Source: Lonepinella sp042485795
Lineage (GTDB): Bacteria; Pseudomonadota; Gammaproteobacteria; Enterobacterales; Pasteurellaceae
Reading direction: 5' to 3'
Assembly: GCF_042485795.1 (NCBI RefSeq)
Contig: NZ_CP169368.1
Location: 620,001-684,000, forward strand
Length of the DNA stretch: 64,000 nt
The number at the start of each line of letters is the position of its first letter. Positions within the stretch are counted from its first letter, which is position 1. Shown one piece after another: positions 54,574 through 63,600 of the stretch. A program made the translations under genes and the position numbers. Under the pieces are notes generated by a model, which ran no database searches, was not told where the DNA came from, and saw only the letters and a program-made list of their open reading frames with translations.

Positions 54574-55932
54574 ATGTTTATTAATCGACTAAAAAGAGCA
54601 AAACAACATATTGCACAAATGGCTTATGTACCACAATTAGCTGATGATATTGAATTTATTTCAGGTCCGAAAGCATTTAAACAAGCCATTATTGAGTTGA
54701 TCCGTCATGCTAAAACTCGCATTTATTTCACCGCACTTTACTGGCAATTTGATGAAGCTGGTGAAGAAATTCTGGCGGAGATTTATCAAGCAAAAGCGAA
54801 AAATCCAGATTTAGATGTTAAAATCTTTGTGGATTGGCATCGCGCCCAACGCAATCTTATTGGTGCGGAAAAAGGCACTACCAACGCCGATTGGTATGCA
54901 CAACAGCGAGCGTTACACCACAACGAACCGATGTTTTTCGGTGTGCCGATTAATAGCCGAGAAGTGTTTGGTGTGCTACATATTAAAGGTTTCGTATTTG
55001 ATGATACGGTGCTTTACAGTGGAGCCAGTATTAATAATGTTTATTTGCATAACCAAGATAAATACCGCTACGATCGCTATCAAAAAATTAAAAATAAGCC
55101 ATTGGCGGATAGTCTTGTGCAATTTATCCAACAGTATTTAACTGATCCGAATGTCGTATTTCCCTTAGATGATGAACAGCGTCCAAACACCAAAGAAATT
55201 AAGCATCAGATTAAATCTTTCCGTCGCCATTTAATTGCTCGGGCAAAATATCGGTTAGAAAGTGCGGTGCCATTTCATGATGATTTATTGATTTCGCCTT
55301 TATTTGGCTTAGGTGCAAGAGATAATCTGTTAAACCGTACTATTCAAGATTTATTTGTATTGGTGGAAGAAAAATTAGTGATTTGTACTCCTTATTTTAA
55401 TTTTCCTCGCACGTTACAAATTAAAATCCGTGATTTATTAAATGACGGAAAACAGGTAGAAATTATTGTCGGTGACAAAACCGCTAACGATTTTTATATT
55501 CCACCGTCAGAACCTTTTAAAATGGCAGGTGGATTACCTTATTTATATGAGAAAAATCTACGTACATTTTGTAAAAAATTCGAGCATGAAATTAATAATG
55601 GGCATTTGACAGTCCGTTTATGGAAAGATCAAGATCATAGCTATCACCTAAAAGGTATTTGGGTGGATAAAAAATATGTGTTATTGACTGGTAACAACTT
55701 AAATCCACGTGCGTGGCGTTTAGATGCAGAGAATGGTTTGTTTATTTATGATCCAAAACAAGCGTTACAAGCCAAAATAGCACAAGAATTAAGTGAAATT
55801 CGTCAATATACTAAAATTATTGGACATTATTCTGAATTAGAAACCATAGAACAATATCCTGCTCCAGTACAACGTTTATTAAAACGTTTTTCTCGGATTA
55901 AAGTGGATAGACTCATTAGGATGATTTTGTAA
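54574..55932 (+). CDS. pssA: CDP-diacylglycerol-serine O-phosphatidyltransferase (PLD type)
   Basis: Makes phosphatidylserine, precursor of phosphatidylethanolamine. The 452 residues match E. coli PssA (451). Two HKD phospholipase-D motifs are present: HIKGFVFDD (about 136) and HLKGIWVDK (about 359), with a third PLD-like strand LLTGNNLNPRAWRLDAENG. It is followed by hemC 12 bases later, suggesting shared transcription with the haem genes. Confidence 0.96.
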   Translation: MFINRLKRAKQHIAQMAYVPQLADDIEFISGPKAFKQAIIELIRHAKTRIYFTALYWQFDEAGEEILAEIYQAKAKNPDLDVKIFVDWHRAQRNLIGAEKGTTNADWYAQQRALHHNEPMFFGVPINSREVFGVLHIKGFVFDDTVLYSGASINNVYLHNQDKYRYDRYQKIKNKPLADSLVQFIQQYLTDPNVVFPLDDEQRPNTKEIKHQIKSFRRHLIARAKYRLESAVPFHDDLLISPLFGLGARDNLLNRTIQDLFVLVEEKLVICTPYFNFPRTLQIKIRDLLNDGKQVEIIVGDKTANDFYIPPSEPFKMAGGLPYLYEKNLRTFCKKFEHEINNGHLTVRLWKDQDHSYHLKGIWVDKKYVLLTGNNLNPRAWRLDAENGLFIYDPKQALQAKIAQELSEIRQYTKIIGHYSELETIEQYPAPVQRLLKRFSRIKVDRLIRMIL

Positions 55933-55944
55933 TTTGGCAACGAT

Positions 55945-56871
55945 ATGAATAAGCATTTAAAAATTGCCACAAGGCAAAGTCCTTTGGCATTATGGCAGGC
56001 AAATTATGTTAAGGATCGATTGCAAACCCTTTATCCTGATTTAACCATTGAATTAGTTAAAATAGTGACTAAAGGTGATGTGATTTTAGATACATCATTG
56101 GCGAAAATTGGTGGAAAAGGTCTGTTTGTCAAAGAATTAGAGAATGCCTTATTAAATGGTGAGGCGGATATTGCCGTGCATTCTATGAAAGATGTTCCCA
56201 TGCAATTTCCACCAGATTTAACGTTAAGCGTAATTTGCCAACGTGAAGATCCACGAGATGCCTTTGTTTCTAATCAATATGCTTGTTTAGAGGATTTACC
56301 ATACGGAGCGAGAGTTGGCACCTCTAGTTTACGCCGTCAGTGTCAATTAAAAAATTTGCGTCCAGATTTGCAAATTCACGCTTTACGTGGCAATGTAGGT
56401 ACTAGATTAAATAAATTAGATTGTGGCGATTATGATGCAATTATTTTGGCTTCCGCTGGCTTAATTCGTTTAGGTTTGGAACAGCGTATTACCGCTTTTA
56501 TTGATGTAGTAACCTCTTTGCCAGCGGTGGGACAAGGTGCGGTGGGAATTGAAAGCCGTCTTAATGATCATCGAATGCTACAATTACTAGCACCCTTAGC
56601 AGATCCAGAAACCACGGCTTGCGTGCTGGCGGAACGAGCCATGAATCAGCGTTTACAAGGTGGTTGTCAGGTGCCGATTGCAGGTTTTGCGGTAATACAA
56701 AATAATGAATTGTATTTACGTGCTTTAGTCGGTGCTATGGACGGTTCACAGGTTATCCGTGCAGAAGGCAAAAGTGCGGTCAAAAATGCTGAAATTTTAG
56801 GTGTACAACTTGCGGAGCAGTTATTAGCCCAAGGGGCAGATAAAATTTTAGCGGAAATTTATCAGGATTAA
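55945..56871 (+). CDS. hemC: Porphobilinogen deaminase (hydroxymethylbilane synthase)
   Basis: Polymerises four porphobilinogens. The 308 residues include ATRQSPLALWQANYVK, SLRRQCQLKNLRPDL, LRGNVGTRLNKLDCGDYDAI and the cofactor-binding Cys in GGCQVPIAG (about 242) that holds dipyrromethane. First gene of hemC-hemD-hemX-hemY. Confidence 0.97.
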   Translation: MNKHLKIATRQSPLALWQANYVKDRLQTLYPDLTIELVKIVTKGDVILDTSLAKIGGKGLFVKELENALLNGEADIAVHSMKDVPMQFPPDLTLSVICQREDPRDAFVSNQYACLEDLPYGARVGTSSLRRQCQLKNLRPDLQIHALRGNVGTRLNKLDCGDYDAIILASAGLIRLGLEQRITAFIDVVTSLPAVGQGAVGIESRLNDHRMLQLLAPLADPETTACVLAERAMNQRLQGGCQVPIAGFAVIQNNELYLRALVGAMDGSQVIRAEGKSAVKNAEILGVQLAEQLLAQGADKILAEIYQD

Positions 56872-56873
56872 CG

Positions 56874-57638
56874 ATGATGGCTGTATTAATTATGCGTCCT
56901 GACCAGCAGGGTAAACAATTAGCAGATATGCTTAATAAAGCAGGTATTGCAAATATTCATTTGCCATTTTTTTCGATTTCTGCTGGGCGAGAGTTGAATG
57001 AATTGCCGAATAAAATTAATCAGTTAAAATCAGGCGATTATGTTCTTTGCGTATCTAAAAGTGCGGTGAAATTTGCCACTGAAACCTTGTTAGCCACAGG
57101 GTTTCATTGGCGAGAAGATTTGTACTATTTTGCGGTGGGACAAAGTACGGCGGAATACTTTGCCAATCATGGCGAGATTGCAGTGCATTACCCATTTAAT
57201 CAAGAAAACAGTGAAGGTGTGTTAAACTTACCAGCAATGCAGAATTTAACTGACAAAAATATCCTTATTTTGCGTGGTAACGGCGGACGTGAACATTTTT
57301 CAGAACAAGCAAAATTACGTGGAGCGACAATTAATGTGGTAGAATGTTACCAACGCTTGCCAATGGAATACAATGATGAAGAGCAGATTGATTTATGGAA
57401 GAGGTCTGGTATTAACTGTGTATTAGTTACCAGTGCGGAAATTTTAAATTCGTTGGTTGATTTTGTACCCGTGAGAGAACAGGCTTGGTTAAAAAGTTGT
57501 CAATTCGTCACTATTAGTCGCCGTATTGCAAACTTAGCTGTTGCGGTGGGTTGGCAAAAAGAAAATATTATTATTTCACCTAAAGTCGATAATGCAACCT
57601 TAGTAGAAACATTAGCTAATACGTTATTAACATCTTAA
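56874..57638 (+). CDS. hemD: Uroporphyrinogen-III synthase
   Basis: Closes and inverts ring D of hydroxymethylbilane. The 254 residues are of poorly conserved sequence but typical: MAVLIMRPDQQGKQLADML at the start, ILRGNGGREHFSEQAKLRGA in the middle, LVTSAEILNSLVDF in the C-terminal lobe. Two ATGs (56874, 56877) are possible. It is 2 bases after hemC and is coupled with it. Confidence 0.92.
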   Translation: MMAVLIMRPDQQGKQLADMLNKAGIANIHLPFFSISAGRELNELPNKINQLKSGDYVLCVSKSAVKFATETLLATGFHWREDLYYFAVGQSTAEYFANHGEIAVHYPFNQENSEGVLNLPAMQNLTDKNILILRGNGGREHFSEQAKLRGATINVVECYQRLPMEYNDEEQIDLWKRSGINCVLVTSAEILNSLVDFVPVREQAWLKSCQFVTISRRIANLAVAVGWQKENIIISPKVDNATLVETLANTLLTS

Positions 57639-57657
57639 TTTTAGAGAGAGAGTTGGT

Positions 57658-59046
57658 ATGAGTAACAAAAAAGAAATTCAATCTAATGCGGTTGAGAACC
57701 AAAATGTTGAGGGCATGGACGCTGGAAAAGTGAAGCAAGAATTCACTGAAACAGCAAACCAAAAAGCAAGGGTTGAACCTGAGTTAGCAACGCCTAAAGC
57801 AGAAAGTGTAACAGAAACTGTAAAAGCAGAAGTACCAACTACAGAAACTATTGTGGTGAAAAAAGGTGGTTCTGGATTAGGTTTATTAGCTTTATTAGTT
57901 GCATTAGGACTTGGTGGCGCTGGCTATTATTTTGGTCAACTTGAAGTGGACAAAATTAACCAAAAAGTCACCGCACTTGAGCAAAAAATCTCAGATGGAG
58001 CGGAAACCTCAGTAAATGCCAGTAGCATTTTTGCAGAAATGCCAAATTTTGAACAAGAGCATGCTCAACTTGAGAAGTTACTCACTGATTTAAAAGCCAA
58101 TGATCAAAAGCTAACTAGTTTAGAACAGAATTTATCTGAAAAAGAACAGGCTTATGCTAATCTACAAGCTCAAGTAAATAAAATTGCCAATAATAATGCT
58201 CAACCAAGTGAATGGTTGCTTAGTGAAGCAGATTTCTTATTGACTAATGCGTTGCGTAAATTATTGTTAGATAACGACATAGATACTAGTATTTCTTTAT
58301 TAAAAGTGGCAGACGAAGTATTAACTAAGGTAGATAAACCGCAAGTTAAATTAATTCGTGCTGCAATTAACCAAGACTTAAAGCAGTTGCTTTCAATGAA
58401 TAGTGTCGATCAAAACGCCATTATGCAAAGTTTATCGCAACTTGCTAATAGTATAGATGAGTTAATGGTGGCAAATGTGAATTTTGGTGATGATCAAAAT
58501 CAAGATACCCAAGTGTCAGATGATGTAAATGACTGGGAGAAAAATATCGAAAAAAGTGCGACTTCATTTTTGAACCATTTTATTCGCATCACGCCACGTT
58601 CAGAAAATACCACTCAAGCATTGCTTGCTCCAAATCAAGATATTTATTTACGTGAAAATATTCGGTTACGCCTACAAATTGCTATTTTAGCTGTACCACG
58701 TCAACAAAATGAATTATACAAGCAATCTCTTGAAACGGTTGCAGCATGGATTAGAAGTTATTTTGATACTAATTCTGAAACGACAACCGCATTCTTAAAA
58801 TCTGTTGATGAATTAGCAGATCAATCTATTTATGTAGAAGTTCCAAATCAATTAAGCAGTTTGAATGCGTTAGATAAATTACTCAACAAAACACCGCAAG
58901 AGGTTAAAAAAGTTGAGATTTCAGCCGATAAAGCCCTGATGGAATCAAATCAAATGGCAGCGGAAGAAATGAAATCAGCAGAAGAAAAAACAACAGAAGA
59001 ACCTACGAATGGTGATGAAAAACCAGCAACAACGGAACAACAATAA
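57658..59046 (+). CDS. hemX: HemX family membrane protein
   Basis: A 462-residue protein with a charged cytoplasmic N-terminus, one membrane helix (about 78-98, GLGLLALLVALGLGGAGYYF), a periplasmic coiled coil (about 105-180) and a helical domain with WLLSEADFLLTNALRKLLLD, the family signature. An acidic Glu/Thr-rich tail ends it. Often annotated as uroporphyrinogen-III methyltransferase, but the sequence has no such catalytic domain; it is better seen as a structural partner of HemY. Confidence 0.92.
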   Translation: MSNKKEIQSNAVENQNVEGMDAGKVKQEFTETANQKARVEPELATPKAESVTETVKAEVPTTETIVVKKGGSGLGLLALLVALGLGGAGYYFGQLEVDKINQKVTALEQKISDGAETSVNASSIFAEMPNFEQEHAQLEKLLTDLKANDQKLTSLEQNLSEKEQAYANLQAQVNKIANNNAQPSEWLLSEADFLLTNALRKLLLDNDIDTSISLLKVADEVLTKVDKPQVKLIRAAINQDLKQLLSMNSVDQNAIMQSLSQLANSIDELMVANVNFGDDQNQDTQVSDDVNDWEKNIEKSATSFLNHFIRITPRSENTTQALLAPNQDIYLRENIRLRLQIAILAVPRQQNELYKQSLETVAAWIRSYFDTNSETTTAFLKSVDELADQSIYVEVPNQLSSLNALDKLLNKTPQEVKKVEISADKALMESNQMAAEEMKSAEEKTTEEPTNGDEKPATTEQQ

Positions 59047-59057
59047 GGAGCAATACA

Positions 59058-60332
59058 ATGTTTAGAATGCTATTCCTAATGCTTGTATTACTTGCAGGCT
59101 TAATTGCAGGACCTTATTTATCTGGAAAACAAGGCTATGTGTTAATTCAAACCGCAAATACCAATTATGAATTGTCACTGGTTACTTTAGTCGTCTTCTT
59201 CGTTATTGCGATGGCTATTGTCTATGTGATTGAATGGGTAGTTAGAAAATTCTTTCGTTTAAGTAACAGCACCTACGGCTGGTTTTCACGCCGTAAACGT
59301 GTAAAAGCCCAAAAACAAACTTTACAAGGTTTGATTAAAATGGACGAAGGTAACTATTCCAAAGCGGAAAAATTAATCGGTAAAAATGCTAAACATTCTG
59401 ATGAACCGATCCTTAATTTCATTAAAGCCGCAGAAGCAGCCCAACAACATGGTGATGATTTCAATGCGAATAAATACTTAATGGAAGCAACCGAATTAGC
59501 GGGAACGGATAATTTAGCGGTTGAACTTGCTCGTACGCGTATTTTGTTATTACAAAATAAATTACCTGCGGCTCGTAGCTCAGTTGACAGCTTGTTGGTG
59601 ATGGCTAACAAAAACCCAGAAGTGTTAAAATTAGCAGTTGAAATTTATAAAAAATCTAAAGCATATCAGGCAATTGATGACATTTTACCAACTATTGAAA
59701 GCAGTAATATGTATTCTTTGAAAGAATTCACCGTACTTCAACAAGATGTGGAAAATGGTTTGCTTGATGAAGTCATGAATGAAGAAGGTTCTGATGGCTT
59801 ACTTGCTTGGTGGGAAGATCAACCACGTAAACGCCACAATGACAACTATGTGCGTATCGGTTTAATTCAACGTTTAATTGATTGTAACGATCATGAATCA
59901 GCTTATGATTTAACGGTTGAAACCTTGAAAAGATTGGATTCTGATAGCGAGTTTAATCCAACATTATTAGCTCAAATTACTCGCCTACAAGTTAGTGATA
60001 GCAGTAAACTGATCAAGTTATTGCAGAAACGCATGAAAGCGACAGAAGATAATTTAGGTTGTTGTACTTATCGTGCATTAGGTTATTTATATGTGCGTGA
60101 TGCCGATTTTACTAAAGCTGCAGAAGCGTTTAAACAAGTCGTAGCAAATAAAGATAAGATTGAACCAAATGATATTACTATGGCAACCTACGTATTTGAA
60201 CAAGTCGGTGAGCGAGATCTGGCAAAACAGTTACGTGATGAAATGTTAAAATCTGCCATGGCAATAGATATTGTTAAAACGGATAAAGAGAAAAATTCAG
60301 ATACTTTATTGTTAGAGCAAGATAAAAATTAG
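59058..60332 (+). CDS. hemY: HemY, TPR-repeat inner-membrane protein
   Basis: A 424-residue protein with two N-terminal membrane helices (about 1-20 and 40-62), then the HemY_N region and tetratricopeptide repeats (GNYSKAEKLIGKNAKHSDEP, RALGYLYVRDADFTKAAEAF). It is unrelated to the protoporphyrinogen oxidase also called HemY in Gram-positives. Its role in late haem synthesis is inferred in proteobacteria. It is 11 bases after hemX and ends the operon at a terminator. Confidence 0.94.
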   Translation: MFRMLFLMLVLLAGLIAGPYLSGKQGYVLIQTANTNYELSLVTLVVFFVIAMAIVYVIEWVVRKFFRLSNSTYGWFSRRKRVKAQKQTLQGLIKMDEGNYSKAEKLIGKNAKHSDEPILNFIKAAEAAQQHGDDFNANKYLMEATELAGTDNLAVELARTRILLLQNKLPAARSSVDSLLVMANKNPEVLKLAVEIYKKSKAYQAIDDILPTIESSNMYSLKEFTVLQQDVENGLLDEVMNEEGSDGLLAWWEDQPRKRHNDNYVRIGLIQRLIDCNDHESAYDLTVETLKRLDSDSEFNPTLLAQITRLQVSDSSKLIKLLQKRMKATEDNLGCCTYRALGYLYVRDADFTKAAEAFKQVVANKDKIEPNDITMATYVFEQVGERDLAKQLRDEMLKSAMAIDIVKTDKEKNSDTLLLEQDKN

Positions 60333-60381
60333 TTTTGCTCTCATCTTTCATGTCAGTATTTTTTATAGCAGAGTATTATGT

Positions 60382-60417
60382 AAAACCTCGTACGTTAGTG
60401 CGAGGTTTTATTTTTTC
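60382..60417 (+). terminator. Terminator of the hem operon, resembling module 4 of the palindromic repeats
   Basis: AAAACCTCG (60382-60390) pairs with CGAGGTTTT (60401-60409), extended by TAC/GTG around GTTA, followed by ATTTTTTC. The loop and inner stem (GTACGTTAGTGC) match the fourth module of repeats R2 and R3, suggesting common origin. Confidence 0.92.
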
Positions 60418-60689
60418 TTTATTAATCAGTATATTAACTGTGTATATGGTGTTTCTGAATAGATTATTTTTATTATACTTTATTACTAGGATTAATTTGA
60501 CAATAAGGTTGAACAATTGTTATTATAAACGATGAATAGGAGTTTTTTTATTCACTAGGGATTTAGAAGATTTAGTTGTAGGGCTAATTCTTTTAGTAAA
60601 AAAAATAGTAATGCTCATAGGGATGAACGGTTTCAACGGCAGGTTAAAACTGGGCAGTGAGATATTACAGTACGTTTAGGAGGTTTAAT
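60410..60689 (+). other. Long leader region upstream of the adhesin gene
   Basis: No gene is convincing in this stretch. It contains a good promoter (separate entry) and then about 160 bases of AT-rich leader with short A and T runs (7-8 bases), ending in a perfect AGGAGG (60678-60683) 6 bases before ATG 60690. I see no simple-sequence tract long enough for classical phase variation. Confidence 0.6.
60497..60526 (+). promoter_or_regulatory. Sigma70 promoter of the adhesin gene
   Basis: A consensus -35 TTGACA (60497-60502) and TATTAT (60521-60526) are 18 bases apart. The start codon is about 163 bases past the -10, implying a long 5' untranslated leader. Confidence 0.6.
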
Positions 60690-63600
60690 ATGAACCACAT
60701 TTATAAAGTTATTTGGAGCAAAGTAACACATTCTTTTGTTGTCGTTTCTGAGCTTGCCTCAAGCCAAGGAAAACCAAAATCTTCCGTTACAAATCAAAAA
60801 AATAATTTATCTTCATTCCTGCATTTTAGTTTTAAATTAAGTGCGATCGCACTATCACTATTTTCCATCACTCAAGCCGCCCAAGCAGTGATTGCTATTG
60901 GCGAAACAAATCGTCAACTTGCCGTTCAAGGTACAGCAACTGCAAATGGTTTCAAAGGGCATATTGCATATAACTATCATAATCCAGGAAATATGTATTA
61001 TCCTGGGCAACATAATGATTATGTTTATTCAGGTAACATCGGTGCATCCTATGGTATTGCTATCGGAGCACATGCAACGACTGTAGGTAAAGATAATTAC
61101 TCATCAGGACTAGCAGTTGGTGATTATGCAAGATCAACTGGTGGTTTATCAATCGCTTTAGGGGCTTTTTCTCAAGCGACTAAAATTGGTTCTACAGTAA
61201 TTGGTACATCTGGTTTAGCTTCTGGGTTTAACTCATTAGCTGTCATGCGTCAAGCTGCTGCAACACAAGATTATGCCATGGCAATTGGTACCGCTTCTTG
61301 GGCAAATGGCACGGGTAGCTTGGCTGTGGGTTCATCTGCCACTGCGAAAGGTGAACAGTCAATAGCTATTGGTAGTGCATGGATGGAAGCCACCGAAAAT
61401 GCTAATGGAAATCCATCCACATCGTATGTAGAAGATAATACTCGAGCAATAGGAGATCGTTCCATTGCTTTGGGTGTGAGAACAAAAGCGAAAAGTAATG
61501 ATGCGATTGCTATAGGTACAAATAATAAAGCTAAAGGCGAGCGGTCAATAGTTATTGGAACAAATTCTTTCGCAAAAGGGTACGATTCTATTGTTATAGG
61601 TACAGATGCCTCATCTACCATTGATAATGCAGTTGCAATAGGGGATTTAGCTAAAGCAACAACTGATGGTGGTGTGGCTCTGGGGAGAGGTAGTGTCGCA
61701 AGTAGAGATTCTATGAATGTGAATCCATATATTCCAGCGGCAGCCAGTTCGACTCAAATTACTGCTATTAATAACACTAAACCTACTACTGGTGCTGTTA
61801 GTGTTGGTTCAGATACGGTTAAACGCCAAATTATAAATGTAGCAGCAGGTTCCGAAGATTCGGATGCTGTCAACGTAGCACAATTAAAAGCTGTCGTTTC
61901 TACGGCATCAGATAATATTCATTGGAATATTCAAGATAATGGTACGCAAAAGAGCCAAGTGAAAAATGGCAGTAATGTGAATTTTGTCAATGGAACAGGA
62001 ACTACAGCGAAAGTTTCTGTTGATTCAACGGGTACCACTTCAACAGTCAACTATTCAGTTAACCAATCAAATTTAAATGTTGCTCATAATGGTTCAGTAA
62101 GTGCGGTGCAAAATGGTAATTATTTTGCTACAGCAGAGCAAGTAGCTAATGCAATTAATAACTCTGAAAAAACTACCAGCGTAAATAGCACAAGCAGCAC
62201 AATTTCTGTTAAATCGACTGTTTCAGGCAAAAATACTAATTACGATTTAGATCTTTCCCAAGGCACCAAAGATTCATTAGCAAAAGCTGATTCTGCTTTA
62301 CAATCTTGGACTGCACAAGCAAACGGTAAGGTCGTAAAAACGGTTAATAACGCAAATTCAATCTTAAACGTTATTAACGGTACAAATATTGATGTTTCTG
62401 GTGATAACGGCAACATTAAGATTGCAACTGTAAATAACCCAACCTTTACTTCAGTACATGCAAACACATTCACTGCAGGTACAGTGACTATTACAAATAA
62501 CGGTATTAATGCGGGTAATCAAAAAATTACTAACGTAGCAAATGGTACAGTAAGTTCAACTTCTACAGAAGTTGTAAATGGTTCACAATTGTATGTAACT
62601 AATAACAAAGTAGAAATTAATAGTGCTAAACTTAACAAAGGTACCAAGTATGGTGGCGATACAGGTACAGCATTTACTCGTCAATTAGGTGAACAAACTA
62701 ATGTGAAAGGTGGTTTAGCAGATACTACTAAACTAAGCGACAATAACATTGGTGTAGAATCTAACGGTAGCGACACCTTAACCGTCAAATTAGCGAAAGA
62801 GTTAACTGGGTTAACTAGTGCAACATTTGGTGGTACATTGATTAGTAGTAATGGTTTAACCATTACGGGTGGTCCGAGTATAACTCAAGTAGGTATTGAT
62901 GCAGGTAGTAAAAGAATTACTAACGTCAGTGCAGGTGTAAATGGTACAGATGCGGTTAACTTAGATCAGTTAAATGCCATCACTGCAGCAACAGGTTCTA
63001 CTAGTTGGAAGTTAGCAGTAAATAATGGTGCAAGTCAAAATGTTGCCGCCAATGCAACCGTAAATTTGAATAATTCAGATAGTAATATCAATCTTACTCA
63101 ATCAGGTACTAGTGTAACCTTTAATTTAGCAAATGATGTTAATGTAACTAATAGCTTAAAAGTTGGTAATAACACTGTTATTAATAATAACGGTTTATCC
63201 TTTACTAACAGCTCAGTAGCTATTACTGCTAGTGGTCTAAATAATGGCGGTAATAAGATTGTTAATGTTGCTAATGGTACTGTAAATGCAACCTCAACCG
63301 AGGTAGTGAATGGTGCGCAGTTATATGCAACTAATCAAAATGTATCTAATAACATGCAAAATATTACCAACATTAACACTGAAATTGGTAAAGGTACCAA
63401 GTATGGTGGCGATACTGGAGCAGCATTTACTCGTAAATTAGGTGAACAAACTAATGTGAAAGGTGGTTTAGCAGATACTGCTAAACTAAGCGACAATAAC
63501 ATTGGTGTAGTATCTAACGGTAGTGATACTTTAACCGTCAAATTAGCGAAAGAGTTAACTGGGTTAACTAGTGCGACATTTGGTGGTACATTGATTAATG

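Noticed and set aside
60335..60535. 66-codon frame after hemY
   Set aside because: It spans the hem terminator and the adhesin promoter, has no ribosome site and a composition like noncoding AT-rich DNA.
60541..60610. Phase-variation tract before the adhesin
   Set aside because: The A and T runs are only 7-8 bases, in untranslated leader, with no tetranucleotide repeats of the Haemophilus kind.
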